DNA of 22,856 nucleotides. Origin: JANYBV01 sp043763155 (GTDB lineage Bacteria; Pseudomonadota; Alphaproteobacteria; Rickettsiales; SXRF01). The stretch is from assembly GCA_043763155.1 (NCBI GenBank), contig JAYULW010000013.1, positions 1-22,856 on the forward strand. The letters are read 5' to 3'. The notes beneath the pieces were generated by a model. It was given only the letters and a program-made list of their open reading frames with translations. It made no database searches and was not told the DNA's origin. Position numbers and translations under genes: made by a program. Positions 7,700 to 16,305 of the stretch are shown one piece after another; positions within the stretch are counted from its first letter, which is position 1, and the number at the start of each line of letters is the position of its first letter.

Positions 7700-10468
7700 A
7701 TGACTAAACGTATGCTCATTGACGCATTGCACCCCGAAGAAACGCGGGTCGTGATTGCCGATGAAAACCAGGTGTATGATTTTGATTTCGTCACCATCGC
7801 CAAAAAACAACTTAAAGGTAACATCTACCTCGCGAAGATCACGCGGGTAGAACCTTCGCTGCAAGCCGCCTTCGTGGAATATGGCTGCGGCAAGCAGGGC
7901 TTCCTGCCGTTTTCGGAAATCCATGCGGATTATTACCAGATCCCGGTTTCGGACCGCAAGCGCCTGATGGAAGAAGCGCAAGCCGAGGAAGAAAACGAAG
8001 AAGCGCACGATCATAGCCACGACAACGCGGAAGACGCGCCTCAGTCGCCTGAGCAAGCAGCTAACGAGGCCGAGCAGGCAAATGCAACCGAAGTTGCAGA
8101 CATCAGCATGGCGACGCTCAGCGAAGCCGAGCGCCCCGCTTACCTGTCGCAGACGGCCATTGACGTTTCGACCAGCGAAGAGCCGCTTGACCATTTTGAA
8201 GGTGACGACACCCCGATTTCGGCGGCGCTCTCCGAAGGGGAAGACGTGACCAGCGACAGCGCTGAGTCCGAAGCCCCTAGGGCTGAAGAAGGCGCAAGTG
8301 GCGAGGCTCCCGCCGGTGAAGGCGTGGAAACGCTGGCCAACGAGGAAGAAGAATACCAGAGCCGCCCGAAAAAGAACGTTTTCATGAAACGTTACAAGAT
8401 TCAGGAAGTGATCCGCCGTGGCCAGATCGTGCTGGTGCAGGTGATTAAAGAAGAGCGCGGCAACAAGGGTGCGTCGCTGACCACCTATTTGTCGCTGGCT
8501 GGCCGTTATTGCGTTTTGATGCCTAACTCGCCGAAAGACGGCGGGATTTCGCGCAAGATCGCGTCGGGTGAAGACCGCAAGCGCCTGAAGGCGATTTCGA
8601 CCGAGCTGCGCCTTGCGCAAGGGATGAGCGTGATTATCCGCACTGCGGGTATGGAGCGTACAAGGGCGGAAATTAAGCGGGACTTTGACTATCTCGTGAA
8701 ATTATGGAACCAGATACGCGAAGATACTCTGGTATCCAATGCCCCTGCCCTCATTTATGAGGAAAGCGACATTATCAAGCGCGCCATCCGCGACCAGTAT
8801 ACGGGCGATATTGACGAGCTGATCATTGAAGGCGACGAAGGCCATAAAACGGCCAAGGACTTCATGAAGATGCTGCTGCCCAGCCATACGCTGAAGATCA
8901 AGCATTACAAGGAAGCGACCCCCCTCTTCTATGCGTATAACATTGAAGAGCAATTGCTTTCGATGCATGACCCGGTTGTGAAGTTGCGCTCTGGCGGCTA
9001 CCTCGTTATCAATCCGACGGAAGCTTTGATTTCGGTGGACGTGAACTCTGGCCGCGCCACGGGTGAACGCAATATCGAAGAAACGGCTGTGCGTACCAAT
9101 CTGGAAGCGGCTGCTGAAGTCGCACGCCAGTTGCGCCTGCGCGATCTGGCCGGCCTTGTGGTTATTGACTTTATTGACATGATGGAATCGCGCAACCGCC
9201 GCGCTGTTGAAAAGTTGCTGAAGGATTCGCTGAAGGCCGACCGTGCCAAAATCCAGCTGGGCCGTATCAGCCCATTCGGGTTGCTGGAAATGTCGCGCCA
9301 GCGCATTCGCCCCAGCGTTTCGGAAAGCAACATGGTGCAGTGCGAGCATTGCGTGGGCCGTGGCTACATCCGCAGCCATGAATCCATGAGCATCCAGATG
9401 ATCCGCTCGATTGAAAAAGAAGCGAGCGCGGGCGTGTGGAGTTCTTTGCGCCTTATTGCGCCGCAGGCTGTGGCGCTGCATCTGCTGAACACGAAGCGCG
9501 ATATTTTGCGCGGGATTGAGCAGCGGTATAACCTCACCGTACAGGTGCTGATTGATACCGACCTTGCTTCGTCTGAGTTCAACCTTGAGAAAATGCGCCG
9601 TTCGCAGAACGACCGTTCGGAAGGCGGCGAACAGCGCCGTGACCGTGGCGAGCGTGGCGAAGGCCGTGGTGAACGTGGCGGCGAAGGCCGTGGCGGTGAA
9701 GGCCGTGGTGAGCGCGGTGGCGAAGGCCGCGGCGAGCGCGGTGGACGTGACCGTGGCGAACGCGGCGGACGTGACCGTGGCGAACGCGGCGGACGCGACC
9801 GCAACCGCGACCGTGAACGCCCTGTAGCTGCTGAAGCTGTGGTGGAAGACATCAACGACACCGTGGACGCAGTGCTGGAATCGGACGGCGAAGGCCGCAT
9901 TGATCGTGGTGGCGAGCTGAACAGTGACGGCACGCGCAAGCGCTCGCGCCGCCGCCGTGGTGGCCGCAACCGTGGCGACCGTGACCGCAGCCGCGAAGAC
10001 CGCCCCGCAAGCAATAACCAAGAGGGCGCAAGCGAAGGCGACATCACCGAGGTTCAGGACGCTGACGGCATGGAAGCCGCCAACAACAACGAACCCGGCG
10101 AAGGCCAAAATCTGGACAGCAACGGACGCCCGCCCCGCACGCGCGGTGGCCGGGGCCGCCGCCGCTGGCGCGACCGCGATGAACGTGGTGGTGAAAACCG
10201 CCCTGCAGAAGGCACCCAAGGCGGCGACGAAGCACCGCAGCCCGAACGCCAGCAGGAACGCTACGTGGAGCCTGTGGCTGCGCGCCATACGGACGGCAAC
10301 ACCCTGCCCGCATTTGCAACCGAAGACCGCCCGCTGATCGAGCTGGCAAGCAACCGCCCGGCACCAACGCCGGTGGTGGCTTCGCCCATGGTTGAATCGG
10401 CGCAGCGCGACGCGTCTGCACCTGCCAAAAAGGGCTGGTGGCAGAAAATGATCGAGCTTGATGACTAA
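7700..10468 (+). CDS. rne: Ribonuclease E
   Basis: An endoribonuclease that initiates mRNA decay and processes stable RNAs, and scaffolds the degradosome. The product is 922 residues from ATG 7700 (MTKRMLIDALHPEETRVVI), with AGGAG 8 bases upstream. The S1 domain (about 35-285) is split by an acidic Glu/Ala/Asp-rich insertion (about 92-223). The catalytic DNase I-like domain has Asp447 (ISVDVNSG) and Asp490 (VVIDFIDM), and the zinc-link cysteines are Cys548 and Cys551 (CEHCVGRG). These sit exactly 144 residues after the E. coli counterparts (303, 346, 404, 407), so everything between aligns without net gaps. The C-terminal half is disordered: Arg-Gly-Glu repeats (645-705), RRRRGGRNRG-like basic patches, and the end KGWWQKMIELDD. 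It leads a probable operon with the M48 protease. Confidence 0.97.
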   Translation: MTKRMLIDALHPEETRVVIADENQVYDFDFVTIAKKQLKGNIYLAKITRVEPSLQAAFVEYGCGKQGFLPFSEIHADYYQIPVSDRKRLMEEAQAEEENEEAHDHSHDNAEDAPQSPEQAANEAEQANATEVADISMATLSEAERPAYLSQTAIDVSTSEEPLDHFEGDDTPISAALSEGEDVTSDSAESEAPRAEEGASGEAPAGEGVETLANEEEEYQSRPKKNVFMKRYKIQEVIRRGQIVLVQVIKEERGNKGASLTTYLSLAGRYCVLMPNSPKDGGISRKIASGEDRKRLKAISTELRLAQGMSVIIRTAGMERTRAEIKRDFDYLVKLWNQIREDTLVSNAPALIYEESDIIKRAIRDQYTGDIDELIIEGDEGHKTAKDFMKMLLPSHTLKIKHYKEATPLFYAYNIEEQLLSMHDPVVKLRSGGYLVINPTEALISVDVNSGRATGERNIEETAVRTNLEAAAEVARQLRLRDLAGLVVIDFIDMMESRNRRAVEKLLKDSLKADRAKIQLGRISPFGLLEMSRQRIRPSVSESNMVQCEHCVGRGYIRSHESMSIQMIRSIEKEASAGVWSSLRLIAPQAVALHLLNTKRDILRGIEQRYNLTVQVLIDTDLASSEFNLEKMRRSQNDRSEGGEQRRDRGERGEGRGERGGEGRGGEGRGERGGEGRGERGGRDRGERGGRDRGERGGRDRNRDRERPVAAEAVVEDINDTVDAVLESDGEGRIDRGGELNSDGTRKRSRRRRGGRNRGDRDRSREDRPASNNQEGASEGDITEVQDADGMEAANNNEPGEGQNLDSNGRPPRTRGGRGRRRWRDRDERGGENRPAEGTQGGDEAPQPERQQERYVEPVAARHTDGNTLPAFATEDRPLIELASNRPAPTPVVASPMVESAQRDASAPAKKGWWQKMIELDD
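9743..9800 (+). repeat. 24-bp tandem repeat inside rne
   Basis: Two exact 24-base copies (9743-9766 and 9767-9790) are followed by a 10-base partial copy with one change. They encode GRDRGERG units. Looser Gly-Arg-Glu repeats precede them from about 9648. The repeat is in frame, so copy-number change would lengthen or shorten the RNA-binding tail without breaking the protein. Confidence 0.85.
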
Positions 10469-10474
10469 CATCAG

Positions 10475-11857
10475 ATGAGCACCATCTCAGGCAGGCGGCT
10501 TTCCACCCCACTTTTTCGGCCGCTTGCCTGTTTCCTGATTGCGCTGCTTTCCAGCAGTCAGGCTTGGGCCGTGCCCCTGATCCGGGATGCAGAAATCGAA
10601 CATACGTTGCGGCTTTACGCCGATCCGATTTTCAAAACCGACGGGCTTAAGCCTTCGGCGGTGAATTTATTTATTGTGCAGGATGACAGCCTGAACGCGT
10701 ATGTGGCGGGCGGTGCGAACATGTTTATCCATACGGGCATGATTATGGCGTGCGAAACGCCGGACATGTTGCTGGGGGTGATGGCGCATGAAAGCGGGCA
10801 CATTATGGGCGGGCATTTAGCGCGTGGCAGCGAGACGCTTAAAAACGCGCAGCTTGGCAGCATCATGACGTTTGTGCTGGGGGCAGCGGCGGCGGCGGCA
10901 TCGGGCAAGCCGGAAGCGGCGGCGGCGGTGCTTTCGGGCGGACAGGGCGTGGTGGCACGCAAGTTCTTCGCGTTCACGCGGGCCAATGAAGAAGCGGCGG
11001 ATCAATCGGCGCTTTCGGCGCTGGACCGGCTAGGTATTTCAGCCAGCGGCATGGTGAAAGTGTTTGAGCTTTTGCAGCGCAACGAGCGCGCGCATGGCGG
11101 CTCGCCGGACCCCTACATGCTTACGCATCCGCTTACCAATTTGCGTATTGAACATGTGCGCACGCATGCGGAGACGTCGAAGGTTCCGTATGGCGCGTAT
11201 CCCAAAAATCTGGAAGAAGCCAACCAGCGCATGATTGCGAAGCTGTATGGGTTTTTGAATTCGCCGGAAAAGACGCTCGCGCATTACCCGATGAGCAGCA
11301 AGTCGGTGGCGGCGCGCATGGCGCGGGCGCTGGCATATTACAAGATGCCGGACATGCCGCGCTCTTTGGCCGAGATGGATAGCCTGATCGCGGAATCGCC
11401 GAAAGATCCGTTCTTTCATGAGTTGAAGGGGCAGATTCTGTTTGAAAATAACCGGGTGAAGGAAGCGCTGGAGCCATACCAAGCGGCGGTGAAGCTGCTG
11501 CCGGATTCGGCGCTGCTGCTTTCGGACCTTGGCAATGTGGAGCTGTCGCAGAATAACGAAGAGCTGCTGCCATCGGCGATTGCGCATATGGAAAAATCCA
11601 ACGTGATTGAAGATTCCAACAGCACCAACTGGCGTAGGCTGGCTACCGCTTACGGCAAGGCGGGCAACAAGGCAATGAGCGCTTTGTCGCTGGCCGAAGA
11701 AGCGGTGTTGCTGGACCAGCCGGAAATTGCGCTGCAACAGCTCGATGTGGCCATGCCGATGCTGAAGGAAGGCACGCCCGCGAAACAGCGCGCGCGCGAC
11801 CTGAAGTCCTTCTCGATTGATATGAAGGCGCGCAAGAAACGCGAAGCGGACGAATAA
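10475..11857 (+). CDS. Periplasmic M48-family zinc metalloprotease with TPR-like C-terminus
   Basis: The 460-residue precursor has a signal peptide (cleavage probably after AWA, residue 32). The M48 catalytic motif is HESGH (His105, Glu106, His109), with the third zinc ligand in NEEAADQ (Glu172 or Glu173). An Ala/Gly-rich hydrophobic stretch (about 128-155) lies between them, as in other family members. The C-terminal half (about 240-450) is helical with TPR-like repeats, for example the stretch beginning FFHELKGQILFENNRVKEAL. The arrangement resembles BepA/YfgC, which handles outer-membrane protein quality control; that role is inferred. The start lies 6 bases after the rne stop with no clear Shine-Dalgarno, suggesting coupling to rne. 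The gene next to it encodes a DsbA-like protein, also exported. Confidence 0.92.
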   Translation: MSTISGRRLSTPLFRPLACFLIALLSSSQAWAVPLIRDAEIEHTLRLYADPIFKTDGLKPSAVNLFIVQDDSLNAYVAGGANMFIHTGMIMACETPDMLLGVMAHESGHIMGGHLARGSETLKNAQLGSIMTFVLGAAAAAASGKPEAAAAVLSGGQGVVARKFFAFTRANEEAADQSALSALDRLGISASGMVKVFELLQRNERAHGGSPDPYMLTHPLTNLRIEHVRTHAETSKVPYGAYPKNLEEANQRMIAKLYGFLNSPEKTLAHYPMSSKSVAARMARALAYYKMPDMPRSLAEMDSLIAESPKDPFFHELKGQILFENNRVKEALEPYQAAVKLLPDSALLLSDLGNVELSQNNEELLPSAIAHMEKSNVIEDSNSTNWRRLATAYGKAGNKAMSALSLAEEAVLLDQPEIALQQLDVAMPMLKEGTPAKQRARDLKSFSIDMKARKKREADE

Positions 11858-11928
11858 CTATGCCTATACAAGCATGGGCAAAACGATTAGTGATAAATTC
11901 ATAACTTACGGCTTTTCAGGAGAATCTT

Positions 11929-12777
11929 ATGTCATTGCGCACCTTGTTACTTGTTTCCGCCTCCACGCTGATGGTTGCGCATAGCGCACTTGCAGCTGAT
12001 CCGGTAGTGGCTACGCCGCCCATGACCGCAAGCACCGCGCCTGTGAACGCGAGCGCCCCTGTGACGCACGGCGAAATGGTGAAGCTGGTGCGCGAAACGC
12101 TGGTGAATAATCCCGATATTCTGACCGATGCCATTAAGTCGCTGCACGACAAGCAGCAGGAAGTGACCAAGAAGGAAACCAGCGCAGCGCTTTCCAAGCA
12201 TCAGGATGAGCTGTTCAAAGATACCGTTTCGCCTTCCGTTGGGCCGAAGGATGCGGATGTGACGATTGTTGAGTTCTTCGACTATCATTGCGGTTATTGC
12301 AAACATCTGCTGCCTGTTGTGACCCAGCTGATGAAAGACGACAAAAAGGTGCGGGTGATTTTCCGCGAGTTCCCCATTTTGTCGGAAGATTCGGTGCTGG
12401 CTGCGCGCGCGGCTATTGCGGTGAACCATGTGGCTCCGGGCAAGTATTTCGAGTATCACACCGCGCTGATGAAGAGCAGCAGCAAGTTTGACGAAAAGAT
12501 GCTGACCGACCTTGCGAAGAAAATTGGCGTGGATGGCAAGAAATTCCAGGCCGCGTTTGAAGATAAGGACACCACCGAGCAGCTGGATAAGACCCGCGAC
12601 CTGGCTGAAGATATGGGCATTCGCGGTACGCCTGCTTTGGTGCTTCCCGACAAGATGCTGCCGGGCGCGCTGCCTTATGAAGACTTGCAGAAAATTATTG
12701 ATGATGAGCGCCACGGCGTGAAGGACGATGTGAAGCCCGGCAAGAGCAGCGCCGAACCTGCGCCTGCTAAAGAGTAG
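11929..12777 (+). CDS. DsbA-family periplasmic thiol-disulfide oxidoreductase
   Basis: A thioredoxin-fold protein likely to oxidise or isomerise disulfides in the periplasm. The 282-residue precursor has a signal peptide ending SALA (about residue 22). An N-terminal helical segment (NPDILTDAIKSLHDKQQEV, about 61-79) is of the type that drives oligomerisation in ScsC/Com1-like relatives. The active site is CGYC (Cys121, Cys124) after FFDYH, and the cis-proline loop is RGTPALVL (Pro235). The C-terminal tail is charged and Pro/Ala-rich. AGGAGA lies 6 bases before the ATG at 11929, a strong ribosome site. It is separated from the M48 gene by 71 bp, and transcription ends at the hairpin just downstream. 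The general class is sure; oxidase versus isomerase cannot be told. Confidence 0.93.
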   Translation: MSLRTLLLVSASTLMVAHSALAADPVVATPPMTASTAPVNASAPVTHGEMVKLVRETLVNNPDILTDAIKSLHDKQQEVTKKETSAALSKHQDELFKDTVSPSVGPKDADVTIVEFFDYHCGYCKHLLPVVTQLMKDDKKVRVIFREFPILSEDSVLAARAAIAVNHVAPGKYFEYHTALMKSSSKFDEKMLTDLAKKIGVDGKKFQAAFEDKDTTEQLDKTRDLAEDMGIRGTPALVLPDKMLPGALPYEDLQKIIDDERHGVKDDVKPGKSSAEPAPAKE

Positions 12778-12791
12778 CCATTACAGAATCG

Positions 12792-12824
12792 AAAAAGGGG
12801 ACGCGGTTTGCGTCCCCTTTTTTT
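12792..12824. terminator. Strong bidirectional rho-independent terminator
   Basis: AAAAAGGGGACGC (12792-12804), loop GGTTT, then GCGTCCCCTTTTT (12810-12822) form a perfect 13-bp stem with T-runs on both strands. It lies between the convergent dsbA-like gene and the 145-residue gene. The stop codon of the latter (12825-12823) overlaps the T-run. Confidence 0.93.
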
Positions 12825-13260
12825 ATGCTTCGGATTCTTCTTCGGCTGGCTCGTCGTCGGCCTCAAGGGGCTGGTAATGCTCGCGGTAGGTGCGGATGAG
12901 GGTTTTGCCCGCCCAGCCGACAAGGATTTCGCCAATGAGCTGGAAGGTATCAATAGGGTATTCGGTTTTGGAGAAATGATGCTCGCCGTCGGGGAAAATG
13001 TCGTTGATGAGGACTAAGCACCAGACATTGCCTTCAAATACATCCACCTTGAAATACCCTGCGAGGCCGCCCGTGCGGTAGCCGGTGTCTACGATGATAT
13101 TTTCGATTTCGCTGCAAGGATACACCAGCAAATCGCCCTTTACGGCCTGACTGATTTCGACGTCGTCGTCTTCGTGTTTTAAGAACACGTTTCCGGTGAG
13201 GGTGACAGTTTTGCGGTCTTTGGGTTTGCTTGTGTAGCGAACTTTATTGCGCTTGCCCAT
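12823..13260 (-). CDS. Conserved-looking protein of unknown function, 145 residues
   Basis: I do not recognise the family. The product is soluble, with a basic N-terminus (MGKRNKVRYTSKPKDRK) that could bind nucleic acid, a beta-rich middle (SEIENIIVDTGYRTGG, then GNVWCLVLINDIFPDGEHHF), and a very acidic C-terminus (about the last 15 residues). No signal peptide or membrane segment is visible. The ATG at 13260 lies 17 bases inside the end of ispE, and AAAGGAA sits about 7 bases upstream within the ispE coding region. This indicates real, coupled translation. It is the last gene of the TPR-ispE operon. Confidence 0.75.
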   Translation of the reverse strand: MGKRNKVRYTSKPKDRKTVTLTGNVFLKHEDDDVEISQAVKGDLLVYPCSEIENIIVDTGYRTGGLAGYFKVDVFEGNVWCLVLINDIFPDGEHHFSKTEYPIDTFQLIGEILVGWAGKTLIRTYREHYQPLEADDEPAEEESEA

Positions 13261-14104
13261 GGGGTGTTCCTTTCAGTGCGGTGGCCTGCACCCACCAGTC
13301 GGGGTGTGCGGCGTGGAGTTGGGTGGCGGCGGCGTGGGCGTGGGTTTTGGTTTCGTACAGGCCGAAGCAGGTAGCGCCGCTGCCGGACATGCGCGACAAC
13401 AGGCAGGATTCGGTCTGGCTGATGGCTTTTAGCATATAGGCGATGCCGGGTAAAAGGCTGATTGCGGGGGCCTCAAGGTCATTGTGCTGCAGGGCTGCCC
13501 ATGCGGCGAGGGAGGCGGTGGTGGCAAGGGTGTGCGGCTGGGGGATGCTGGGGGTGAAATTGCCGCTGCAGGCGCGGAACACATGGGCGGTGAGCAGCGG
13601 TGTGCGCGGGTTTGCGAGGACTACCCAGCCGCCGTGGGGGATGGCAATGGGGGTGACGGTGTCGCCGGTGCCGGTGACCCAGCCGGAGGCATCGAGCAGG
13701 CAGGCGGGAACGTCGCTGCCAAGCTGGAGGGCCATGGCGTGGAGTTCGCGCCCGGTGAGGTTCAGGTCCCAGAATGCGTGGAGGGCGCGAAGGGTTGCGG
13801 CAGCGTCGGCGCTGCCACCGCCAAGGCCCGCGCCTACGGGGATGTGTTTGTGAAGGGTGATGTTTGCCCCCTGCCCTTTGGCGTGGGGCTGGAGCAGTTC
13901 GGCGGCGCGAAGGACGAGGTTGCTGCCTTCAAGGCTGCTGGCGAAAGGGCCGGTGATGTTTAGGGAAACGCCTGGGGCGGGATGGATTTCCAGCCCGTCG
14001 CCGAACTCGGTGAAGACGGTCAGGCTTTCGAGCAGGTGGAAGCCGCCAGGGCGTTTGCCGGTGATGTGCAAAAACAGGTTCAGCTTGGCCGGGGCGATGA
14101 TCAT
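13244..14104 (-). CDS. ispE: 4-diphosphocytidyl-2-C-methyl-D-erythritol kinase
   Basis: A GHMP kinase of the MEP isoprenoid pathway that phosphorylates CDP-ME at its 2-hydroxyl using ATP. The 286-residue product has APAKLNLFLHI at the N-terminus (Lys7), the ATP-binding loop PVGAGLGGGSADAA (about 89-102), the catalytic Asp131 in LGSDVPAC, and the C-terminal RMSGSGATCFGL loop (238-249). Length is normal. I chose the ATG at 14104; a TTG two codons earlier (14110) would add Met-Pro and is less likely. The start lies 15 bases after the TPR-gene stop. The 3' end overlaps the next gene by 17 bases. Confidence 0.95.
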   Translation of the reverse strand: MIIAPAKLNLFLHITGKRPGGFHLLESLTVFTEFGDGLEIHPAPGVSLNITGPFASSLEGSNLVLRAAELLQPHAKGQGANITLHKHIPVGAGLGGGSADAAATLRALHAFWDLNLTGRELHAMALQLGSDVPACLLDASGWVTGTGDTVTPIAIPHGGWVVLANPRTPLLTAHVFRACSGNFTPSIPQPHTLATTASLAAWAALQHNDLEAPAISLLPGIAYMLKAISQTESCLLSRMSGSGATCFGLYETKTHAHAAATQLHAAHPDWWVQATALKGTPHGQAQ

Positions 14105-14119
14105 GGGCAAGCCGGAAAA

Positions 14120-15898
14120 TCAGGGTGTGGCGGAAGCGGCGGGAGATTCCGGCTCGGCGTGGGCCATGGTGGCCATGGGCAGGCCGTCTTTGATCTTTTT
14201 GTTGATGCTGGCCACCAGCTTGGGTTCGGGCGAATAGGTGAGCGCGCGGTTCCACTGGAAGCGGGCTTCGGTTTTGCGGTTCAGGCGCCAGTACACATCG
14301 CCCAGATGGTCGTTGACCGTGGGGTCGCTGGGCAGAAGTTCAACAGCTTTTTCCATGTAGGTGAGGGAACTGGCGTACTCGCCTTGCAGGTACAGGACCC
14401 AGCCCATGCTGTCTATGATCTGGGGATCGTTCGGGCGGGCTTCGACGGCGCGGGCGATCATGTCGCGGGCGGCGGTGAGATTTTCGTTGTGTTCGAGCTG
14501 GGCGAAGCCAAGGTAATTCAGGATATCGGGTTGGTCTGGCTTTAAGTCGAGGGCGGCTTGCAGGTCTTTTTCAGCTTCGTTCCAGCGGCCTAAACGCTCA
14601 AGGCAGGACCCACGCGCAAACAGGATGGGCCAGTCGGTGCTTTCCAGTTTGGTGATGTGCTTGAGCGCTTCGGTGTAAGCGGTGATGGCTTCTTCGTAGC
14701 GGGAATGGATGCGGTAGAGGTCGCCTTTGGTCACGATGGCGTCGGTATCTTCAGGGTTTTGCGCGTTGAGCTTATCGAGGAGCGCGAGGGCTTGCTTCAA
14801 TTTACCCATGCGGTCGTAGTTGATGGCGACATGCATCTGCGACTTGATGTAGAGCGGGCTTTCAGGCAGGACGTGGTTGTAGGCCTCGATGGAGCGGTCG
14901 TATTGCTGGAGTTCGCCGTAGGCATCGCCCAGCGCCACATTCGCTTCGGCGAAGTCGGGCTTGATGTAGGTTGCGAGCTGCATGTAGATGGCGGCGTCGT
15001 TTACCACGCCCGCGCCGAACATGATGCCGCCCATGGTGTATAGCACTTCGCCGATACCGTCGGCAGCGGTTTTGATTTCGGTCGGCTCGTCGGGTTCAAA
15101 GTCGGCGTTTTCTTCTTCGTAGGTTTTGACGAACTCGGCCAGTTCTTTGGGTTCGCCGTTTGCATGGTAGAAGCGGGCCATTTTTTCCATGATGCGCGGA
15201 GGGGCGGAGGCTTTGTCTTCGATGCTTTCCTTGAAATTCCTGGTGGCTTCGGGGATGAAGCCCGCCTTCGCGTTAATGAGGGCAAGATGGTAATTTACCA
15301 GCGGTGCTGCGCGGCCCACATCGGTGCTGAAGGCATCTTTGGTGAGGGGTTGGGTGAGCAAGCCCTGGGATTGCTCGACCCAGCCGAGGAGGAGCGGCAC
15401 CCAGAGCTGCATGTTGCCGCCATCGCGCGAGGATTGCAGGATCGTGGCGGCATCCTGGGGATGGTCGTGCTTCAAAGCGCGAAGGGTGAGGACCAGATCG
15501 GACAGCGGATCTTTGGCACCGGCGTGCTGGATGTCTTCGGCGAGCATGCCGGCTTCTTCGACATTGCCCTGCATGAGCAGCATGCCTTGCAGCTGCACGG
15601 CGACGGAGGTGTTTTCGGGCTGGCGCTTATGGACGCGGCGCAGCTGGACGATTGCTTCTTCGATGTTGCCTTTGGCGCGGGCGAACTGGCTGGAGAGGTA
15701 GCTGCCCGCCACATCGTTGGCGATAGGGTTGGGGCGGATGTCTTCGGGCGCGGCGTTGCTGATTGGTTCAGGCGCGGCATCGGCCGGGGATTCGGGCGCG
15801 GGGGAGCCGTTGCCCATCGCGGCATAGGCCATGGGGGCGGTGGTTACCAGCCAGAGGGCTGCGAGGGGTGCGCGCCAGATATTCTTCGACTTAATCAT
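14120..15898 (-). CDS. Exported tetratricopeptide-repeat protein
   Basis: The 592-residue precursor has a signal peptide ending AYA (about residue 26) and then a Pro/Ala/Glu-rich stretch (about 30-60). TPR repeats fill the rest, clearest in the C-terminal half: FAEANVALGDAYGELQQYDR, ADAIVTKGDLYRIHSRYEEA-like, PDILNYLGFAQLEHNENL, PQIIDSMGWVLYLQGEYA and PTVNDHLGDVYWRLNRKTEA. TPR arrays bind proteins, so it probably scaffolds an envelope complex; partners are unknown. No lipobox cysteine follows the signal, so it is likely soluble periplasmic. It is the first gene of the operon with ispE, an order I recall from other alphaproteobacteria. The ribosome site is weak. Confidence 0.9.
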   Translation of the reverse strand: MIKSKNIWRAPLAALWLVTTAPMAYAAMGNGSPAPESPADAAPEPISNAAPEDIRPNPIANDVAGSYLSSQFARAKGNIEEAIVQLRRVHKRQPENTSVAVQLQGMLLMQGNVEEAGMLAEDIQHAGAKDPLSDLVLTLRALKHDHPQDAATILQSSRDGGNMQLWVPLLLGWVEQSQGLLTQPLTKDAFSTDVGRAAPLVNYHLALINAKAGFIPEATRNFKESIEDKASAPPRIMEKMARFYHANGEPKELAEFVKTYEEENADFEPDEPTEIKTAADGIGEVLYTMGGIMFGAGVVNDAAIYMQLATYIKPDFAEANVALGDAYGELQQYDRSIEAYNHVLPESPLYIKSQMHVAINYDRMGKLKQALALLDKLNAQNPEDTDAIVTKGDLYRIHSRYEEAITAYTEALKHITKLESTDWPILFARGSCLERLGRWNEAEKDLQAALDLKPDQPDILNYLGFAQLEHNENLTAARDMIARAVEARPNDPQIIDSMGWVLYLQGEYASSLTYMEKAVELLPSDPTVNDHLGDVYWRLNRKTEARFQWNRALTYSPEPKLVASINKKIKDGLPMATMAHAEPESPAASATP

Positions 15899-16011
15899 TT
15901 ACTGTTATTGATCGGTTATTTATTTGTTATTTTGCTGGGGTTTAGCGGCGGGTGCACCCAAGGGAAACAGCAAAAAACAAGCCCAAAAGTTAAGGTTGGG
16001 CGATAAAACGC

Positions 16012-16039
16012 TTGCACCTTCGGCGTATCTTACTAGAAT
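16012..16039 (+). promoter_or_regulatory. Putative promoter for the 62-residue protein gene
   Basis: TTGCAC (16012-16017), a 16-base spacer and TAGAAT (16034-16039) form a plausible sigma-70-type promoter 59 bases before the start at 16099. The -10 box overlaps an inverted repeat, AGAATC-ccggc-GATTCT (16035-16051), which holds two GANTC sites. Confidence 0.55.
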
Positions 16040-16098
16040 CCCGGCGATTCTGAAAACATTATTTTCGTTAAATATCCCTAGTAAAAAGTGAGTTTTGT

Positions 16099-16287
16099 AT
16101 GAGCAGTAAAAATAATCCAGAAGCCCGTGGTAAAGTCACCGCCCTTCGCAAGTATAACGGCAAACCGGTAAAGCCCGTTCTGTTCATTAAGCGTGGCGTT
16201 GGCCGCTATATCGCCGCCATGTTTGAAAACGGCGACCTGGTGATTGACAAGACCACCCAGCTTCCGATCGCTTACAAGAACATCTAA
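16099..16287 (+). CDS. Small basic protein of unknown function, 62 residues
   Basis: I do not recognise the family. The product is rich in Lys and Arg in its first 35 residues (MSSKNNPEARGKVTALRKYN) and looks like one compact beta-rich domain (PVLFIKRGVGRYIAAMFENG, then DLVIDKTTQLPIAYKNI). It has no signal or membrane segment. It has its own promoter-like sequence upstream and lies 18 bases before the sulfotransferase-like gene on the same strand. Codon use resembles its neighbours. Confidence that it is a gene comes from the clean upstream promoter and the compositional balance of the product rather than from homology. Confidence 0.65.
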   Translation: MSSKNNPEARGKVTALRKYNGKPVKPVLFIKRGVGRYIAAMFENGDLVIDKTTQLPIAYKNI

Positions 16288-16305
16288 GCCTGCCTTGAGA
16301 GTGTG

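Noticed and set aside
8702..10471. Minus-strand open frame (589 codons) across rne
   Set aside because: It is the antisense shadow of rne, with Ala/Thr/Val repeats that mirror the Arg-Gly repeats. No ribosome site or known motif.
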